Shown here: in pieces, positions 1 through 8,892 of the stretch
Layout of the letters: each line of letters opens with the position of its first letter
Position numbering within the stretch: the first letter of the stretch is position 1
The notes under the pieces: generated by a model
The model's input: the letters and a program-made list of their open reading frames with translations, nothing else
Told to the model about the DNA's origin: nothing
The model's database searches: none
Assembly: GCF_006517235.1 (NCBI RefSeq)
Contig: NZ_CP041188.1
Location: 992,001-1,056,000, forward strand
Direction: 5' to 3'
DNA from: Pseudarthrobacter sp. NIBRBAC000502772
Lineage (GTDB): Bacteria > Actinomycetota > Actinomycetes > Actinomycetales > Micrococcaceae
DNA length: 64,000 bases
Made by a program: the position numbers and the translations under genes

Positions 1-3
1 CAT

Positions 4-30
4 CATCGATTGCTCCGTGGTGGCCCGTTT
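4..30. repeat. Half copy of a dispersed palindromic repeat
   Basis: The bases CATCGATTGCTCCGT followed by GGTGGCCCGTTT match the left arm of the complete palindromes at 8893-8960 and 36113-36174. The right arm is absent here, so this looks like a decayed or truncated copy. Confidence 0.6.
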
Positions 31-36
31 CTCTCC

Positions 37-145
37 CCTTCGACGCGCCCCCGTCCCTTCGACGCGCAAATGCTCCTTCGACGCGCGTATTCGGGCGTCG
101 CCAGGTCTTTTCCGTGTCCGTGGCGAATTTGCGCGTCGTAAAGGA
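37..145. repeat. Three 12-bp repeats with 19-bp period plus an inverted relative
   Basis: CCTTCGACGCGC occurs at 37-48, 56-67 and 75-86, each start exactly 19 bases after the last. Near 129-145 there is TTTGCGCGTCG followed by TAAAGG, the near reverse complement of the second copy plus its AAA tail. The function is unknown; it could be a binding array or a degenerate intergenic repeat. Confidence 0.6.
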
Positions 146-214
146 AGCCCGCACCGGGCGCCTGACCCGGCGAGGCCGAGCACGCGGCGTTCTGAAAGTT
201 CTTCACGCCAGCCG

Positions 215-244
215 TTGACAGGATCCTACTAACGCGCGTAATCT
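215..244 (+). promoter_or_regulatory. Sigma70-type promoter of the fructan operon
   Basis: TTGACA at 215-220 and TAATCT at 239-244 are separated by 18 bases. The first operator (230-241) covers the spacer and part of the -10, so repressor binding would block RNA polymerase. Confidence 0.65.
230..241. promoter_or_regulatory. LacI-type operator O1 (TAACGCGCGTAA)
   Basis: Eleven of twelve bases match the perfect palindrome TAACGCGCGTTA found at 262-273. The centre is CpG, as is usual for LacI-family operators. The regulator encoded directly downstream is the obvious ligand-responsive partner. Confidence 0.65.
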
Positions 245-261
245 AAATCACACGTCGCAGG

Positions 262-273
262 TAACGCGCGTTA
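262..273. promoter_or_regulatory. LacI-type operator O2 (TAACGCGCGTTA)
   Basis: This is a perfect 12-bp palindrome, 32 bases after O1 (about three helical turns), so both sites would lie on the same face of the DNA. It falls in the leader of the regulator gene, which suggests autoregulation. Confidence 0.7.
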
Positions 274-331
274 GTTAAAAGAATCCGGCCCGTCACCTGA
301 CGGGCCCCACGCAGAAGTCCCGGAGCATTCA

Positions 332-1435
332 ATGGCGAACAGCACCCAACCCGCACCGGCAGCGAAGACAAACGCAGCCGGTACGACGGCGGCGGTCCCC
401 ACAAACCGTGGCGTCACCATGGCGGACGTGGCCAAGCACGCCGGAGTGTCCCGCACCGCCGTTTCCTTCGTCCTCAGCAACCGGGAGAATGCCAGCGTCT
501 CGCAGGAGACCAAGCATCGCATCCTCGAAGCGGTCCAGACGCTCGGCTACCGTCCCAACGCCGGCGCCCGGGCCCTGGCCTCCCAGCGAAGCGACTGGTA
601 CGGCATTGTCACGGAGATCGTCACGGCACCGTTCGCCGTCGACATCATCAAAGGCGCGCAGGACCAGGCCTGGTTGGACCGCCGGTTCCTGCTCATCGCC
701 CCTTCAGACCAGGCCGATGCCGTAGGACCCAACCAGGGGATGGAGGATGCAGCATTTGAAAAGCTGCTGGAGCAGAGGGTGGAAGGGCTTCTGTATGCGG
801 CCACCTTCCACCGGGGCGTGCATGTTCCGAAAAGCGCCAATGAGGTGCCCACTGTCCTTATCAACTGCTTCGACGCGGACGGGAAGCTGCCCTCGATCGT
901 CCCGGACGAGCGTGCCGGCGGGCGCGTCGCCGTCGAACGTTTGCTCCAGGCCGGCCACTCCAGGATCGGTGTCATCAACCTGGATCCGAACATCCCCGCC
1001 GCCATCGGGCGTTTGGAGGGGTGCCGCGAAGCACTCGCCGGGGCAGGGCTGGAACTCGATCCTGATCTTGTAGTCCCGGGATACGCGACGGCGGACGGCG
1101 GCTACGAGGCAGCCTGCCAGATTCTTGACAAATATCCCGCCGGGGCAGGCAGGCCAACCGCACTGTTCTGCCTCAACGACCGGATGGCCATGGGCGCCTA
1201 CGACGCCATCAAGGAGCGCGGGCTCGCCATCCCCCAAGACATCGCCGTGATCGGCTTCGACAACCAGGAACTCATTGCGGCCTACCTCAGGCCGAAACTG
1301 ACCACGGTTGCGTTGCCCTTCGAGGAGATGGGTGCGCTGGGTGTCCAGACACTCGCAAGCCTTACAGCAGGACAGCCGATCATCGCCCATCAGCAAATGG
1401 TCGACTGTCCGCTGCTAGAACGCTTTTCAGTCTGA
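332..1435 (+). CDS. LacI-family transcriptional regulator of the fructan operon
   Basis: DNA-binding repressor of 367 residues. The N-terminal helix-turn-helix starts at about residue 30 (ADVAKHAGVSRTAVSFVLS) after an unusual 29-residue Thr/Ala/Pro-rich extension, and is followed by a periplasmic-binding-protein-like sugar sensor ending near residue 365. ATG 332 has CGGAGC seven bases upstream; the in-frame ATG at 419 would remove the extension and still keep the HTH, so the start is not settled. The specificity positions of the recognition helix are Arg-Thr, unlike the other three LacI proteins here, consistent with its distinct TAACGCGCGTTA operators. It heads an operon with an Opp-type importer and a GH32 beta-fructosidase, so a fructose-containing oligosaccharide is the likely inducer (inference). 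Confidence 0.9.
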   Translation: MANSTQPAPAAKTNAAGTTAAVPTNRGVTMADVAKHAGVSRTAVSFVLSNRENASVSQETKHRILEAVQTLGYRPNAGARALASQRSDWYGIVTEIVTAPFAVDIIKGAQDQAWLDRRFLLIAPSDQADAVGPNQGMEDAAFEKLLEQRVEGLLYAATFHRGVHVPKSANEVPTVLINCFDADGKLPSIVPDERAGGRVAVERLLQAGHSRIGVINLDPNIPAAIGRLEGCREALAGAGLELDPDLVVPGYATADGGYEAACQILDKYPAGAGRPTALFCLNDRMAMGAYDAIKERGLAIPQDIAVIGFDNQELIAAYLRPKLTTVALPFEEMGALGVQTLASLTAGQPIIAHQQMVDCPLLERFSV

Positions 1436-1513
1436 CGGCAAATCATTACCTGAAAAGCAAACCCCAACCACACCTTCACCTTCAGCGATGAAGAGAGGAA
1501 AGAGATACCCATC

Positions 1514-3187
1514 ATGACACAACAGCGATTCTTCAGGGCTGCCCGCATCACGGCGGCCAGCCTGGCCGTAGGGGCCCTACTGCTCACCGGCTGCTCAGCC
1601 AACCAAGGCACAACGGGAGCCACCGGCGCCTCGGCCGAGAGCGCATTCCTGACCATTCCCCGCGAGGACATGGGCACGTTTGTCCAGAACTTTAACCCCT
1701 TCGCACCCACGGTGAACCCGATGGTGCAGCAGTCGATCTACGAGTCCCTTCTGATCTTCAACCCGGCCAAGGGAGACACCGTGCCGTGGCTCGCCACGGA
1801 GTGGCAGGCGGCCGGCGACGGCAAGTCCATCACCTTCACCCTTCGCGACGGCGTGAAGTGGTCCGACGGGAAGCCGTTCGTCGCCGAGGACGTGGCCTAC
1901 ACGTTCGAACTGCAGAAGAAGATCAAGGGCGGCTATGAATACCTCGAAACGGTGACCGCCGAGGGCGCCAACAAGGTCACCTTCAGCTTCAACAAGCCCT
2001 GGTCGCCGGCCCTCTACGACCTGGGCCAGCTCACCATCCTGCCCAAGCACATCTGGTCCGCACTTGCCGACCCTGGCAAGGACGCCAACGCCACGCCTGT
2101 GGGTACCGGCCCGTACACCGAGGTGGACAGCTTCCAGGCCCAGTCCTTCGTGCTGAAGAAGAACCCCAACTACTGGCAGCCGGAAAAGCAGAAGATCGCC
2201 GGCATCAAGATGCTTGCTTTCGCCGGGAACGACGGCGCCAACCTTGCCGCCGCGAACGGCGACGTCGACTGGGCGCCGCAGTACATTCCGAACATTGAAA
2301 AGACCTTCGTCTCAAAGGACAAGGAACACCGCCAGTACTGGTTCCCCGCCACGGGCGCGATGATCAACTGGCAACTCAACACCACCAAGGCACCCTTCAA
2401 CGACGTTGACGTCCGCAAGGCACTCAGCATGGCCGTGGACCGCGACCAGGTGACCAAAATCGGCATGAGCGGCTACGCGAAGCCGGCCGACTGCACGGGC
2501 CTTTCCGGCAACTATGAAACGTGGAAGAACGCCGCCGTCAAGGACAACTGCACGTGGACCAAACTCGACGTGGACGCCGCGAACCAGCTGCTGGACAAGG
2601 CCGGCCTTGCCAAGGGAACCGACGGCAAGCGCACGCTGAAGGACGGCAAACCTTTCGAGTTCAAGATCTCCGTGGGCGCTTCTTCGTCCGACTGGCTCTC
2701 CGTGGCCAACGTGATTTCCCAGAACCTCGCCGAGGTCGGCGTGACCGCCAAGGTTGACTCCCCGGACTGGGCCGCGGTTGTAGCCGGCTACGAGACGGGC
2801 GACTTCGATTCGGGCATCGTCTGGAGCGCCAACGACCCCAGCCCGTACAAGTACTTCAACACCTCCATGGGCACGACAACGGTCAAGCCGGTGGGCACCA
2901 AAACCTTCGACAACTACCACCGCTTCGGGGACGCCAAGGCAGACGCGCTGCTCGCCGAGTTCGCCGCTGAGGCCGACGAGTCCAAGCAGCAGGACATCGC
3001 CGACAAACTCCAGGAAGAATACAACGACGTCGCACCCTTGGTGCCGCTGTTCTCCGGCCCGGAATGGGGCGCCTTCAACGACACGCGGTTCACCGGCTGG
3101 CCCACCCAGGACAATCCCTACGCGACCCTCTCGGTGAAGTCGCCCACGACGGTCCTGGTCCTGACGTCGCTGGAACCGCGCAAGTAA
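1514..3187 (+). CDS. ABC transporter substrate-binding lipoprotein (SBP_bac_5 family)
   Basis: Extracellular binding protein of the Opp/Dpp type, 557 residues, typical for the family. A lipoprotein signal ends in LLLTGC with the lipidated Cys at residue 27. The body carries SBP_bac_5 landmarks such as ITFTLRDGVKWSDGKPF near residue 115, the VGTGPY segment near 195 and DVDVRKALSMAVDRDQ near 300. The start has GAGAGGAAAGAG upstream. The family is classically for peptides and nickel, but members also bind oligosaccharides. The adjacent GH32 enzyme and LacI regulator point to fructo-oligosaccharides here (inference). It is followed by a strong hairpin before the permeases. Confidence 0.88.
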   Translation: MTQQRFFRAARITAASLAVGALLLTGCSANQGTTGATGASAESAFLTIPREDMGTFVQNFNPFAPTVNPMVQQSIYESLLIFNPAKGDTVPWLATEWQAAGDGKSITFTLRDGVKWSDGKPFVAEDVAYTFELQKKIKGGYEYLETVTAEGANKVTFSFNKPWSPALYDLGQLTILPKHIWSALADPGKDANATPVGTGPYTEVDSFQAQSFVLKKNPNYWQPEKQKIAGIKMLAFAGNDGANLAAANGDVDWAPQYIPNIEKTFVSKDKEHRQYWFPATGAMINWQLNTTKAPFNDVDVRKALSMAVDRDQVTKIGMSGYAKPADCTGLSGNYETWKNAAVKDNCTWTKLDVDAANQLLDKAGLAKGTDGKRTLKDGKPFEFKISVGASSSDWLSVANVISQNLAEVGVTAKVDSPDWAAVVAGYETGDFDSGIVWSANDPSPYKYFNTSMGTTTVKPVGTKTFDNYHRFGDAKADALLAEFAAEADESKQQDIADKLQEEYNDVAPLVPLFSGPEWGAFNDTRFTGWPTQDNPYATLSVKSPTTVLVLTSLEPRK

Positions 3188-3225
3188 CCATCTTTCTCGC
3201 GGCCCACCCGCCGCCACTTTGATCC

Positions 3226-3259
3226 GCACACCCGGCGCTGTTTCCGGCGCCGGGTGTGC
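3226..3259 (+). terminator. Intercistronic hairpin after the binding-protein gene
   Basis: GCACACCCGGCGC at 3226-3238 pairs perfectly with 3247-3259 around an eight-base loop. It has no U tail and lies between the binding-protein and permease genes, so mRNA stabilisation or partial termination is likelier than full termination. Confidence 0.7.
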
Positions 3260-3296
3260 TCCCAAACTTTCCGTAATTCCCGAATGGAGGGAAACC

Positions 3297-4274
3297 GTGC
3301 GCTTTATCCTGCGCCGCCTGGGTTTCTACCTGATTGCCTTCTGGGTGTCCATCACCCTGAATTTCCTGCTCCCGCGCTTTATGCCCGGCGACCCCGTCTC
3401 CCGGATGTTCGCCCGGAACCAGGACCGGATGCAGCCCGAACAGATCGAGCAGCTGCGCAAACTGCTCGGCGTGGACGACCGGCCCCTCTGGGAGCAGTAC
3501 TTCGGCTACCTCCAGAACATGCTGACCGGCCAGATGGGGGTTTCCATGTCCCGCTTCCCCGCTCCCGTCACGGAAGTGATCGGCTCGCAGGTGGGCTGGA
3601 CGCTCCTGCTGGGCGGGACCGCACTGGTGATCGCCGCCGTCGTGGGCAACCTGCTGGGAATCCTGGCAGCGTGGCGCCGCGGGGGAGCCGTTGACTCGGC
3701 GCTCCCGCCGCTGCTGATCTTCATCGGTTCCTTTCCCTACTTCTGGCTCGCCATGGGCGCCCTCTACCTGTTCGGCGTCACGCTGGGCTGGTTCCCCATC
3801 CGGCACGCCTTCAGCGACACCATCGCGCCGAGCTTCAGCTGGGAGTTTGTGTCCGACGTCGGCATGCACCTGGTACTTCCTGCCCTCACCATCGTGCTGG
3901 TGTCGATCGGCGGCTGGATGCTCGGAATGCGCAACACAATGATCGCCACCAACGCCGAGGACTACATCACCATGGCCGAGGCAAAGGGCCTGCGTCCTGG
4001 CCGGATCATGTTCCGCTACGCCGCCCGCAACGCGATGCTGCCGTCCGTGACCGCCTTCGGCATGAGCCTGGGCTTTGTGGTGGGCGGTGCCCTCCTGACC
4101 GAGGTGGTGTTCGCCTACCCGGGCGTCGGCTACCAGCTGCTGGCCGCCGTGCAAGGACTCGATTATCCGCTCATGCAGGGCCTGTTCCTGACCATCACGG
4201 CCGCCGTGCTGCTGGCCAACTTCCTGGTGGACATCCTCTACGTCCGCCTCGACCCGCGCGTGCGCAGCAACTAG
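3297..4274 (+). CDS. ABC transporter permease, DppB type
   Basis: Inner-membrane channel subunit, 325 residues. It begins MRFILRRLGFYLIAFW, the normal N-terminus of DppB/OppB proteins, and carries the conserved GDP near residue 33 and the EAKGLRPGRIMFRYAARNA coupling-helix region near residue 225. I chose GTG 3297 because GGAGG lies seven bases upstream and because the longer in-frame start at 3219 would put the hairpin inside the coding sequence. It forms a heterodimer with the next gene product. Confidence 0.88.
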   Translation: MRFILRRLGFYLIAFWVSITLNFLLPRFMPGDPVSRMFARNQDRMQPEQIEQLRKLLGVDDRPLWEQYFGYLQNMLTGQMGVSMSRFPAPVTEVIGSQVGWTLLLGGTALVIAAVVGNLLGILAAWRRGGAVDSALPPLLIFIGSFPYFWLAMGALYLFGVTLGWFPIRHAFSDTIAPSFSWEFVSDVGMHLVLPALTIVLVSIGGWMLGMRNTMIATNAEDYITMAEAKGLRPGRIMFRYAARNAMLPSVTAFGMSLGFVVGGALLTEVVFAYPGVGYQLLAAVQGLDYPLMQGLFLTITAAVLLANFLVDILYVRLDPRVRSN

Positions 4275-4282
4275 GACTGATC

Positions 4283-5308
4283 ATGACCACTTCCATCGCA
4301 AACACCGCTTCCAGCCTGCCCGGCGAGACCCTCGCAGATCCGCTCACCGGCAAAACGCCCGACGGCGGTGCCGGGCTTCCGCCTGCGGTTTCCGTCCGGC
4401 AATCCAACCGGAGCCTCCTGCACGGGCTGCTGACCAACAAGAAGGCCATGACCGGCGCGGCCATCTTGTTTGTCTTCATCGCGCTGGCGCTTCTGGCCCC
4501 GGTGCTGTTCCCGGACAACCCGTCCAAGATCACCGGCATGGCATCACAGGAGCCCGACGCCGAATTCTGGCTGGGCACCACGGCCAAGGGCCAGGATGTC
4601 CTGGCCCTGACCATCCACGGTTCCCGCAGTTCGCTGTTTGTGGGCCTGACCGTGGGGTTCGCCTCCACGTTCATCGGCATCCTGGTGGGCCTGGCCTCGG
4701 CGTACTTCGGCAAGTTCATCGACGAGGCCCTGTCCCTCACCACCAACGTGTTCCTGCTGCTGCCGGGCCTGCCGCTACTGGTGATCCTGGCCGCATTCCT
4801 GCCGCCCGGGCTCGGCACCGTCATCCTGGTCCTGGTGGTCACCGGCTGGGCCGGCTCCGCCCGGGTGCTGCGCTCACAGGCGCTGTCCATCCGGTCCAAG
4901 GACTTCGTGGCCGCTGCCGTGGTCACCGGCGAACGGCCGCTCAGGATCATGTTCGGCGAAATACTGCCGAACATGGCCTCCATCGTGATGGGCACGCTGC
5001 TGGCCTGCATCATCTACGGCATCGGCGCCCAGGCCGGCCTGGAGTTCCTGGGCCTGGGGGATGTCAGCACGGTCTCGTGGGGCAACAACCTCTACTGGGC
5101 CGGCAACGAAGGTGCGCTGCTGACCGGCAGCTGGTGGGTCTTTGTGCCGTCCGGCGTGTGCATCGCGCTGGTGGCCTTCTCCCTGGCGCTGATCAACTAC
5201 GCGGTGGACGAAGTCACGAATCCCCGCCTCAGGAAAATCAAGAAACCCAAGCCCGTCAAACCCCAGCCCACCAAGCCCGTCCCCACCGGAAAGCGAGCAG
5301 CGGCATGA
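4283..5308 (+). CDS. ABC transporter permease, DppC type
   Basis: Second membrane subunit, 341 residues, with a long hydrophilic N-terminus (about 45 residues) before the first membrane segment. The GTTAKGQDVLALTIHGSR segment near residue 97 is the DppC/OppC signature, and the coupling-helix region is near residue 210. The C-terminus is a Lys/Pro-rich cytoplasmic tail of about 25 residues. The gene starts eight bases after the previous stop and its stop overlaps the next ATG (ATGA), so the operon is translationally coupled. Confidence 0.88.
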   Translation: MTTSIANTASSLPGETLADPLTGKTPDGGAGLPPAVSVRQSNRSLLHGLLTNKKAMTGAAILFVFIALALLAPVLFPDNPSKITGMASQEPDAEFWLGTTAKGQDVLALTIHGSRSSLFVGLTVGFASTFIGILVGLASAYFGKFIDEALSLTTNVFLLLPGLPLLVILAAFLPPGLGTVILVLVVTGWAGSARVLRSQALSIRSKDFVAAAVVTGERPLRIMFGEILPNMASIVMGTLLACIIYGIGAQAGLEFLGLGDVSTVSWGNNLYWAGNEGALLTGSWWVFVPSGVCIALVAFSLALINYAVDEVTNPRLRKIKKPKPVKPQPTKPVPTGKRAAA

Positions 5309-6267
5309 CCGTCTCCCAGACCTCCCTCGGCTCGCACCAGCCCGTCCTGGAGATTAAGGACCTCACCGTGAAGTACCGCGGCGACACCCGGTCCACCACC
5401 GCCGTCGACCGCGTCTCCTTCAGCATCGGCGCCGGCGAGATCTTCGGCCTGGCCGGCGAATCCGGCTGCGGCAAATCCACCATCGCGAACGCCATCATGC
5501 GGCTGCTGCGCGACCCCGCGGAAATCGCAGGCGGCAGCATCCGCTTCGGCGGCAGGGACGTCCTGGCGCTGGACAAGGAAGAGCTCCGCCGGTTCCGCTG
5601 GCAGGACGTGGCCATGGTGTTCCAGTCGGCCATGAACTCGCTCAACCCGGTGATGACCATCGGCGACCAGATCGTCGACATCTTCACGACGCATGCCGGC
5701 TACTCCCGCAAGGAGTCCCTGCGCAGGGCCGCCGAACTGCTGGAACTGGTCCGGATCGATCCCGCCCGGCTGAAGTCCTACCCGCACCAGCTGTCCGGCG
5801 GCATGCGCCAGCGCGCGGTCATCGCCATGGCCGTGGCGCTGAAGCCCTCGCTCCTCATCCTCGACGAGCCCACCACAGCCCTGGACGTGGTGGTACAGCA
5901 GGAAATCATGGCCCAGATCAAGGACCTGCAGCATCAGCTGGGCTTCTCCGTCCTCTTCATCACACACGACATGTCCCTCATGGTGGAACTCTCGCACCGG
6001 ATGGCGGTGATGTACGGCGGCAGGATCGTGGAAACGGCCAAGTCCCGGGACATCCATACCGCCCCGCACCACCCGTACACGCAGGCGCTGATGGGAGCGT
6101 TCCCACCCCTGACGGGACCTCGCGTGCCGCTCACCGGCCTGGCCGACGGCGTGAAGTTCAGCAACATCGCCGACCTCCGGGAAGTAGCTCCCGGGCATTT
6201 CGTCGCCCCGGTTTCCCGGGATCAGACAGTCCAGAACCAGCCTGCCCTGGAAGGAGCCCACTCATGA
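5305..6267 (+). CDS. ABC transporter ATP-binding protein, DppD type
   Basis: ATPase subunit of the importer, 320 residues. It has Walker A GESGCGKST near residue 50, the signature LSGGMRQR near 165, Walker B LLILDEPTTAL near 185, and the C-terminal oligopeptide-transporter extension (PYTQALMGAFPP) typical of Opp/Dpp ATPases. ATG 5305 overlaps the preceding stop codon; the longer open frame upstream is a shadow of the permease. It pairs with the following ATPase. Confidence 0.9.
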   Translation: MTVSQTSLGSHQPVLEIKDLTVKYRGDTRSTTAVDRVSFSIGAGEIFGLAGESGCGKSTIANAIMRLLRDPAEIAGGSIRFGGRDVLALDKEELRRFRWQDVAMVFQSAMNSLNPVMTIGDQIVDIFTTHAGYSRKESLRRAAELLELVRIDPARLKSYPHQLSGGMRQRAVIAMAVALKPSLLILDEPTTALDVVVQQEIMAQIKDLQHQLGFSVLFITHDMSLMVELSHRMAVMYGGRIVETAKSRDIHTAPHHPYTQALMGAFPPLTGPRVPLTGLADGVKFSNIADLREVAPGHFVAPVSRDQTVQNQPALEGAHS

Positions 6268-7316
6268 GCAAGCACAGCGAAACACCGGCCCTGGACGCCC
6301 CGGCCCTTGAGGTACGGGGCCTGGTGAAGGATTTCCACAGCGGCGGCCTGTTCTCCCGGGCCACCGTGCGGGCCCTCGGCGGGGTGGACCTGAGCATCGG
6401 CAGGGGCGAAATCGTGGCCCTCGTGGGGGAGTCTGGCTCCGGGAAGAGCACCCTCGCCCGCTGCATTGCACGGCTGGAACGGCCCACCTCCGGCCAGATC
6501 CTGCTGGACGGCAAGGACGTCCTGAAACGGGACCGGTTCCAGGCATCCAAGGAATACCGGGCACAGGTGCAAATGGTGTTCCAGGACCCCTTCGGCTCCC
6601 TGAACCCGGTCCACAGGATCGAACACTTCCTGACTCGTTCCCTCACCGTGCACGGAAAAGCCGGGACCCCGGACCAGCTGCGGACCAGGCTGGACGAACT
6701 GATGACCACCGTGGGACTCACCCCGGACATGCTCAATTCCTACCCGCATGAGCTCTCCGGCGGCCAGCGCCAGCGCGTGGCCATCGCGCGGGCCCTGGCA
6801 GTGGAACCCGAGGTGATCCTGGCCGATGAGCCCACCTCCATGCTGGATGTTTCGGTCCGGATCGGCATCCTCAACCTGCTGCGCGGGCTCCGGGACGAGA
6901 AGGGCATCTCCATGCTCTACATCACCCACGACCTCGCTTCGGCGCGCTACCTCGCCGACCGCATCGCCGTGATGTTTGCCGGTGAACTCGTGGAGGAAGG
7001 TGAATCGCTGGACCTCCTGGCGAACCCGGCCCACCCCTACACCCGCCTGCTGGTATCGGCCGTACCGGACCCGGCCCGCACCGGATCCTACGATCCGGCC
7101 GAGCGGGCCGAGCTGCGGGCGGCGGTGATGGAACCGGCGTCGTGCGCTTACGACGGCGACCCGCAGCAGCGCTGCTCCTCCGCCGAACCCGTGCGGCACC
7201 AGGTGGGCGATCCTGCCCACCGGCACTGGGTCCGCTGCCACCTGTACCGGCCGCCGGCCGCCGCAGCCGGCCACGCGCTGGCGACCGACCCCCTGGAAGA
7301 AAGGGTTTCCGCATGA
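6264..7316 (+). CDS. ABC transporter ATP-binding protein, DppF type
   Basis: Second ATPase subunit, 350 residues. It contains Walker A GESGSGKST, the Q-loop in MVFQDPFGSLNP, the signature LSGGQRQR and Walker B VILADEPTSML. The C-terminal part has the Cys-containing oligopeptide extension (CAYDGDPQQRCSS) near residue 295. Stop-start overlaps (ATGA) join it to the gene before and to the GH32 gene after, making the link between transport and fructoside hydrolysis direct. Confidence 0.9.
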   Translation: MSKHSETPALDAPALEVRGLVKDFHSGGLFSRATVRALGGVDLSIGRGEIVALVGESGSGKSTLARCIARLERPTSGQILLDGKDVLKRDRFQASKEYRAQVQMVFQDPFGSLNPVHRIEHFLTRSLTVHGKAGTPDQLRTRLDELMTTVGLTPDMLNSYPHELSGGQRQRVAIARALAVEPEVILADEPTSMLDVSVRIGILNLLRGLRDEKGISMLYITHDLASARYLADRIAVMFAGELVEEGESLDLLANPAHPYTRLLVSAVPDPARTGSYDPAERAELRAAVMEPASCAYDGDPQQRCSSAEPVRHQVGDPAHRHWVRCHLYRPPAAAAGHALATDPLEERVSA

Positions 7317-8872
7317 CCGGCCTGACCCATCCGCTGGCCACCGTGCCGCAGGACGAACTCGTGGTCCGCGCCGAGGCGGACCCGCACCGGCCGCGCTTCC
7401 ACTTCGTCTCGCCAGCGGGCTGGCTCAACGATCCCAACGGCGTCAGTCAGTGGAACGGCACCTACCACCTCTTCTACCAGTACAACCCCGAGGGCGCCTT
7501 CCACCACCGCATCCTGTGGGGCCACGCCACCAGCACGGACCTGGTCACCTGGACGGACCAGCCAATCGCGCTGGAACCCACGGACGGGCAGGACTCGCCG
7601 GACGCTGACGGCTGCTGGTCCGGGGTGCTGGTGAACGACGGCGGCACGCCCACCCTGGTGTATTCTGGCCGGCGCGGGGAACACGAACTTCCGTGTGTGG
7701 CCGTCGGCTCGCCGGACCTGCTCACCTGGACCAAGGTCCCGGAAAACCCGGTGATCGCCGCCCCGCCGGCCGGGGTGGACGTCACCGCCTACAGGGACCA
7801 CTGCGTGTGGCGCGAGGGCTCCCGCTGGCGCCAGCTGGTGGGCTCCGGCATCCGGGGCCGGGGCGGCACGGCGTTCCTCTATGAGTCGGCCGACCTCCGG
7901 ACTTGGGACTACATCGGGCCGCTGTTCATCGGCGACGCGTCCGCCGGCGATCCTGCGGCGACGGACTGGGAAGGCACCATGTGGGAGTGCGTGGACCTGT
8001 TCCGCGCCGGCCCCGGGGTGCTCGGTTCCGACGGCGGTGCGGCCGACGATGTGCTCGTCTTTTCCGCCTGGGACGACGGCGACACCCGGCACCCGCTGTA
8101 CTGGACCGGGCGGTATGCCGGAGATTCGTACACCCCGCGGCAGCTGCGCCGGCTGGATTACGGGGGCAGGTACTTCTACGCGCCCCAGTCATTCGCCGAC
8201 GACGCCGGCCGCCGCGTGATGTTCGGCTGGCTGCAGGAGGGCCGGACGGACGAGGCGATGGTGGAGGCCGGCTGGTCCGGCGTGATGAGCCTGCCGCGCG
8301 TGGCGACCCTCGACTCCGAAGGGGAACTGGCCTTTGCGCCCGTCCCGGAGATCGAGTCGCTCCGCCGGGACCACATCATGATCGGGCCGCGCGAAGTGGC
8401 CGGCTGCGACGTTCTCGCCGGCGTGTCCGGCAACCAGCTGGACCTCGAACTGGACGTTGAACTGGAGCCGGGGAGTGTCTTCCGGCTCGGGATCCTGGCT
8501 TCCGGCGCTACTCCGGCCGGAACCCAAAGCCCCGCCGAGGAGACGGTCATCGAGGTGGGCCGCGCCGCTGGAGGCAGCGGGGAATCGTGGCTGCGGCTGG
8601 ACCGCTCGGGCAGCAGCCTGGACCACTCTGTGGATGCGGAGGAGCGGTCAGGACCGGTAAAGCTTCCCGGCGGCAAACTCCACCTTCGGGTCCTCGTGGA
8701 CCGCTCCGCCGTCGAGATCTTCGCCAACGGCAAGCCCCTGACCGCCCGGGTCTATCCCACCCTTGGCGGGACAGCCGTGCGGCTGTCCGCCGACGGGAAC
8801 GTGCGCCTGCGGCGGCTCGACGCCTGGCGGATGGACGACGTTTTTCGGGGGCCGCGCCCGCTGTTCCCCTAG
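7313..8872 (+). CDS. Glycoside hydrolase family 32 beta-fructosidase (cytoplasmic)
   Basis: Hydrolyses terminal beta-fructosides such as sucrose or imported fructo-oligosaccharides. It has 519 residues and no signal peptide. The nucleophile motif WLNDPNG has Asp40, the transition-state stabiliser is Asp162 (YRDH, where most family members have RDP), and the acid/base is Glu225 in MWECVDLF. A five-bladed propeller is followed by a C-terminal beta-sandwich with DRSAVEIFANG near residue 465. ATG 7313 overlaps the upstream ATPase stop. As last gene of an import operon it should act on the transported substrate (inference). Confidence 0.9.
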   Translation: MTGLTHPLATVPQDELVVRAEADPHRPRFHFVSPAGWLNDPNGVSQWNGTYHLFYQYNPEGAFHHRILWGHATSTDLVTWTDQPIALEPTDGQDSPDADGCWSGVLVNDGGTPTLVYSGRRGEHELPCVAVGSPDLLTWTKVPENPVIAAPPAGVDVTAYRDHCVWREGSRWRQLVGSGIRGRGGTAFLYESADLRTWDYIGPLFIGDASAGDPAATDWEGTMWECVDLFRAGPGVLGSDGGAADDVLVFSAWDDGDTRHPLYWTGRYAGDSYTPRQLRRLDYGGRYFYAPQSFADDAGRRVMFGWLQEGRTDEAMVEAGWSGVMSLPRVATLDSEGELAFAPVPEIESLRRDHIMIGPREVAGCDVLAGVSGNQLDLELDVELEPGSVFRLGILASGATPAGTQSPAEETVIEVGRAAGGSGESWLRLDRSGSSLDHSVDAEERSGPVKLPGGKLHLRVLVDRSAVEIFANGKPLTARVYPTLGGTAVRLSADGNVRLRRLDAWRMDDVFRGPRPLFP

Positions 8873-8892
8873 CCACCCACTGCCGCCCGGCA

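Larger units (their letters stand above)
1..331. other. Gene-free leader region before the first operon
   Basis: No credible gene is seen here. The stretch holds half of a dispersed palindromic repeat (4-30), three spaced copies of a 12-bp motif with an inverted relative (37-145), then the promoter and operators of the LacI-led operon (215-273). The short ORFs in both directions lack homology-like composition and ribosome binding sites. Confidence 0.7.

Noticed and set aside
2312..4154. Two long minus-strand open frames (317 and 354 codons)
   Set aside because: They are antisense to the binding-protein and DppB-type genes; neither has a recognisable domain.
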